Origin: JBFJVD01 sp041624375 | GTDB taxonomy: Bacteria; Chloroflexota; Anaerolineae; Anaerolineales; E44-bin32 | Assembly (NCBI GenBank): GCA_041624375.1 | Contig: JBFJVD010000135.1 | Location: 1 to 8,064, forward strand | Length of the DNA stretch: 8,064 nucleotides | Direction: 5' to 3' | Shown here: in pieces, positions 5,383 through 8,064 of the stretch | How the letters are laid out: each line of letters starts with the position of its first letter | Position numbering within the stretch: the stretch's first letter is position 1 | Position numbers and translations under genes: made by a program | Notes under the pieces: generated by a model | Told to the model about the DNA's origin: nothing | Seen by the model: the letters and a program-made list of their open reading frames with translations, nothing else | Databases searched by the model: none

Positions 5383-7538
5383 CGCTCGACTGTTTCTTCA
5401 AGCCCCGCTCGGTGGCCGTCATCGGCGCTTCCACCAATCCCGAGAAGCTGGGCTACGCCGTCCTCGACAATCTGGTCAACGGCGGGTTTCTTCAGGATGG
5501 CCGACGCGTATTTCCGATCAACCCCGGCGCGGAATCCATCCTTGGTCAGACTGCCTATCCGTCCGTGTCCGACGTGCCCGAAGACATCGATCTGGCGATT
5601 GTGGTCATTCCCTACCCTGCCGTCCCGGAAGCGCTGCGAGCGTGCGGTGAGAAGGGTATCCCCTGCGCCATCGTGATCAGCGCCGGCTTCCGGGAAGCCG
5701 GCCGGGAGGGGGCTGATCGCGAGCGGGAGCTGATCACCATCGCCGAATCCTACGGCATCCGGCTGATCGGCCCGAACTGCCTGGGCGTGATCGACACGGT
5801 CACCCCACTGAACGCCTCCTTTTCCGCCGGTTCACCCCCGGGCGGGCCGATGGCCTTCATGTCACAATCCGGCGCCCTCGGAACGGCCATCCTCGATTGG
5901 GCACAGGCCGGCCGGCTGGGAATGGCCAAGTTCGTTTCACTGGGCAACAAAGCCGACATCAGCGAAATCGACCTGCTTGAGCACTGGGCCGATGACCCCG
6001 CTTCGAGGGTGATCCTGATTTACACGGAAGGGCTGCCGGACGGCCAGGCCTTCATTGAGGTCGCCCGGCGGGTCGGCAAGAAGAAGCCGATCGTAGCGGT
6101 GAAGTCGGGCGTGACCCAGGCGGGTTCGCGGGCGGTCAGCTCACACACCGGCTCCCTCGCTGGCTCGGAGCAGGCGTACCAGGCTGCCTTTCATCAGGCA
6201 GGCGTGCTGCGGGCCGAATCGATTCAAGACCTTTTCGACTACGCACTGGGTTTCGGCTACCTGCCATTGCTGCGCGGCGATCGGGTCGCCATCGTCACCA
6301 ACGCCGGCGGCCCCGGCATCCTGGCCACCGACGCGCTCGAGCGCGCCGGCCTTCAACTTGCCCGCTTTGAGGCGGCGACGATTCAGGCGCTTGATACCTT
6401 CCTGCCAGACGCCGCCAGTGCTGCCAATCCGGTCGATGTGCTCGGCGACGCCCGGGCCGACCGCTACCGTTTCGCGCTGGAGAAGGTGATCGAAGACCCG
6501 AACGTCGACGCCGTGCTGCTCATTCTCACGCCGCAGGCCATGACCGAGATCGAGGCGACGGCGCAGGCACTGGTCGACGTGGCCCGGCGGGTCGAGATTC
6601 CGGTCGTCGGCTGCTTTATGGGCGAGGCGCGCGTGGCTGTTGGGACCCAGCTGTTGGAGGCCAACAACCTGCCCAACTACCCGAACCCCGAACGCGCCGC
6701 CAAGCTCTTCCGCGCCATGAGTCGCTATCGCCAGTTCCAGCAGGAACAGCTGCCGGTCTATGAGCACTTCGACGTCGATCAAGACGCCGTGGAGCAGGTA
6801 TTTCAGCAGACACTGTCGGAAGGCCGGGTGACGATCGGGGACGCAGAGGCGCGCGCCATCCTTACAGCCTATGGCCTGCGAATCCCTGAGTCCGAACTGG
6901 CAGAAACCCCCGAACAGGCCGTCGAAATCGCCGGCAAGATCGGCTACCCGGTGGTGCTCAAAGTGGCCTCGCCAGACATCCTGCATAAGACCGATGTGGG
7001 CGGGGTGAAGGTCGGCCTTGGGAGTCCGGCCGACGTACGGGATGCGTTCGATCTCATCACCTATCGCGCCCAGCGCTACCTGCCTGAGGCCCGCCTCTGG
7101 GGCTGTCTGGTGCAGCGAATGGTTCCCGAGGGTCTCGAAGTCCTCATCGGCATGAACCGCGACCCGCAGTTTGGGCCACTGGTCACCTTCGGTCTCGGCG
7201 GAATCTATGTGGAAACGCTGAAAGATGTCTCGTTCCGGCTGGCTCCGCTTTCGCGGCGGGATGTGGAGGCGATGCTGGAGGAGATCCGCGCCCATGCGCT
7301 GCTTGATGGCGTACGCGGACAGCCGCCGGTGGACAAGCCGGCGCTCATCGAGGCCCTGCTGCGTATCGGGCAGCTGGTGACTGATTTCCCACAGATCGCC
7401 GAGCTGGACATCAACCCGTTTGTGATCTATGAGCAGGGCGGTGGCGGGATCGCCATCGACATGCGGCTCGTGCTGCAGTCGAGTGAACAAGAATTGGCTG
7501 CCGAGCCGGTAGGGTCGGAGGAAAGGATGCGCCCATGA
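5379..7538 (+). CDS. acetate-CoA ligase (ADP-forming), fused alpha-beta
   Basis: 719 residues. Makes ATP from acyl-CoA: acetyl-CoA + ADP + Pi to acetate + CoA + ATP, in the cytoplasm. Domains in order: CoA-binding Rossmann domain (about 5-130, SVAVIGAST, IGPNCLGV); succinyl-CoA-ligase-like domain (about 145-290) with MSQSGALG and the phosphorylated His256 in VSSHTGSLAG; a third Rossmann-like domain (about 300-450, TNAGGPGILATD); a linker; and an ATP-grasp domain (about 485-705) with VVLKVASPDILHKTDVGGV, whose His536 matches the second catalytic histidine, and ELDINP (675-680). Both phospho-relay histidines are therefore present. There is no GNAT domain, which separates it from Pat-type protein acetyltransferases of similar layout. 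A relative of this enzyme class has been characterised in Chloroflexus. It overlaps rnhB by 4 bases and the next gene by 4 bases. Acetate is the likely but not certain acid; other small or branched acids are possible. Confidence 0.93.
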   Translation: MTLDCFFKPRSVAVIGASTNPEKLGYAVLDNLVNGGFLQDGRRVFPINPGAESILGQTAYPSVSDVPEDIDLAIVVIPYPAVPEALRACGEKGIPCAIVISAGFREAGREGADRERELITIAESYGIRLIGPNCLGVIDTVTPLNASFSAGSPPGGPMAFMSQSGALGTAILDWAQAGRLGMAKFVSLGNKADISEIDLLEHWADDPASRVILIYTEGLPDGQAFIEVARRVGKKKPIVAVKSGVTQAGSRAVSSHTGSLAGSEQAYQAAFHQAGVLRAESIQDLFDYALGFGYLPLLRGDRVAIVTNAGGPGILATDALERAGLQLARFEAATIQALDTFLPDAASAANPVDVLGDARADRYRFALEKVIEDPNVDAVLLILTPQAMTEIEATAQALVDVARRVEIPVVGCFMGEARVAVGTQLLEANNLPNYPNPERAAKLFRAMSRYRQFQQEQLPVYEHFDVDQDAVEQVFQQTLSEGRVTIGDAEARAILTAYGLRIPESELAETPEQAVEIAGKIGYPVVLKVASPDILHKTDVGGVKVGLGSPADVRDAFDLITYRAQRYLPEARLWGCLVQRMVPEGLEVLIGMNRDPQFGPLVTFGLGGIYVETLKDVSFRLAPLSRRDVEAMLEEIRAHALLDGVRGQPPVDKPALIEALLRIGQLVTDFPQIAELDINPFVIYEQGGGGIAIDMRLVLQSSEQELAAEPVGSEERMRP

Positions 7539-8064
7539 AGGCTCTCTATGTGACTTCGGTGGAACCGTTCTCGGGGAAAACGGCGATCTGTCTCGGCCTG
7601 GGCCATCGTTTTCAGGACGAAGGATACACCGTCGGCTACCTGAAGCCCGTGAGCACACAGCCGTGGCGGACGCCGGATGGGACCCTGGCTGATGAAGATG
7701 CCGCCTTCGTCCAGAAAATGCTTGGTCTGGAAGGACCCCTCGAAGATTTTGCGCCCGTGATCGTGACGGCCGAGACCTTTCGCGCCCGGCTGCGGGGCGA
7801 CGATCCTGGGGATCTATTGAATCGAATTCGGCAGGCCGCCCAGCGCGCCGGCGAAGGGAAGGACATCCTGCTGCTCGAAGGTGGGGCGAGCCTGCGTGAG
7901 GGCTACGCCATGGGGCTCTCAAACCTGCGGGTGGCTGAAGAACTGCGTGCCCCTGCGCTGGTGCTGGTGCGCTACCAGGGCGAGATGCAGGTGGTGGACA
8001 GCGCGCTCACCGCCCGCCACCGATTGAGCGACCAGCTTCTGGGTGTGATCCTGAATCACATCCC
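7535..8064 (+). CDS. BioD-like phosphotransacetylase-family P-loop protein (partial)
   Basis: The first 176 residues are in the window; the end is missing. The start ATG overlaps the preceding stop (ATGA) and follows GGAGGAAAGG. The sequence matches the BioD-like N-terminal domain found in long phosphotransacetylases and in shorter stand-alone proteins (COG0857 type): a P-loop in SVEPFSGKTAICLGL (8-22, with Ser instead of the usual first Gly), GYLKPVS (34-40), the LLLEGG strand (112-117), and a LLGVILNHI strand (168-176). Stand-alone members usually continue into a DRTGG domain and lack the catalytic acetyltransferase domain, and are thought to sense nucleotides or acetyl metabolism; long ones end in a true phosphotransacetylase. 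Which form this is cannot be told here. The tight coupling to the ADP-forming acetyl-CoA synthetase suggests a role in acetyl-CoA/acetate flux. Confidence 0.8.
   Translation, partial: MKALYVTSVEPFSGKTAICLGLGHRFQDEGYTVGYLKPVSTQPWRTPDGTLADEDAAFVQKMLGLEGPLEDFAPVIVTAETFRARLRGDDPGDLLNRIRQAAQRAGEGKDILLLEGGASLREGYAMGLSNLRVAEELRAPALVLVRYQGEMQVVDSALTARHRLSDQLLGVILNHI

Noticed and set aside
6337..6348. 12-base palindrome GCGCTCGAGCGC
   Set aside because: It lies inside the acetyl-CoA synthetase coding frame and is explained by codon use in GC-rich DNA; no second copy or regulatory context was seen.
6141..7922. 593-codon open frame on the minus strand, antisense to the acetyl-CoA synthetase gene and the start of the next gene
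   Set aside because: It crosses two well-supported coding genes, has no start context or motif, and its residue make-up is that of a GC-driven shadow frame.

Overview
The window looks like a GC-rich chromosomal segment from a bacterium, most likely of the phylum Chloroflexota (Anaerolineae-like). This is inferred from the gene set: a fused ADP-forming acetyl-CoA synthetase next to a BioD-like phosphotransacetylase-family protein, a zinc-dependent phospholipase C-fold protein, a dolichyl-phosphate-glucosyltransferase-like GT2 enzyme and a tail-anchored FHA protein. No RNA gene, transposon, CRISPR array or phage gene was seen, and coding is dense and regular.

Layout: bases 1-101 hold a possible C-terminal scrap of a plus-strand gene, then two hairpins, the larger of which is a good terminator for the minus-strand gene beside it. 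Bases 102-2189 hold two minus-strand genes: a full-length membrane protease of the NfeD/ClpP class and, downstream of it, a small FHA-domain protein with one C-terminal membrane helix. A sigma70-like promoter overlaps the end of the NfeD gene and would drive the FHA gene separately. Bases 2190-2262 are a short divergent promoter region with two exact TATAAT boxes facing opposite ways; the rightward one predicts a transcript starting on the GTG start codon.

Bases 2263-8064 are a tight plus-strand run of six genes: zinc phospholipase C-like protein, NERD-like membrane-anchored protein with apparently missing nuclease residues, GT2 glycosyltransferase, ribonuclease HII, ADP-forming acetyl-CoA synthetase, and a P-loop phosphotransacetylase-family protein cut by the window end. 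Four of the five junctions overlap (4, 17, 4 and 4 bp) and the fifth is a 39-bp gap without a visible terminator, so one polycistronic message is likely.

The last two full functions are the clearest metabolic statement: acetyl-CoA + ADP + Pi to acetate + ATP + CoA, i.e. acetate-forming energy conservation, with a putative regulatory or accessory partner. The phospholipase-like, NERD-like and glycosyltransferase genes point to lipid or envelope work but their substrates cannot be read from sequence. The most worthwhile leads are the coupled phospholipase-like/NERD-like pair, the degenerate NERD active site, and the compact divergent promoter with a predicted leaderless message. No clearly new defence or mobile system was found.
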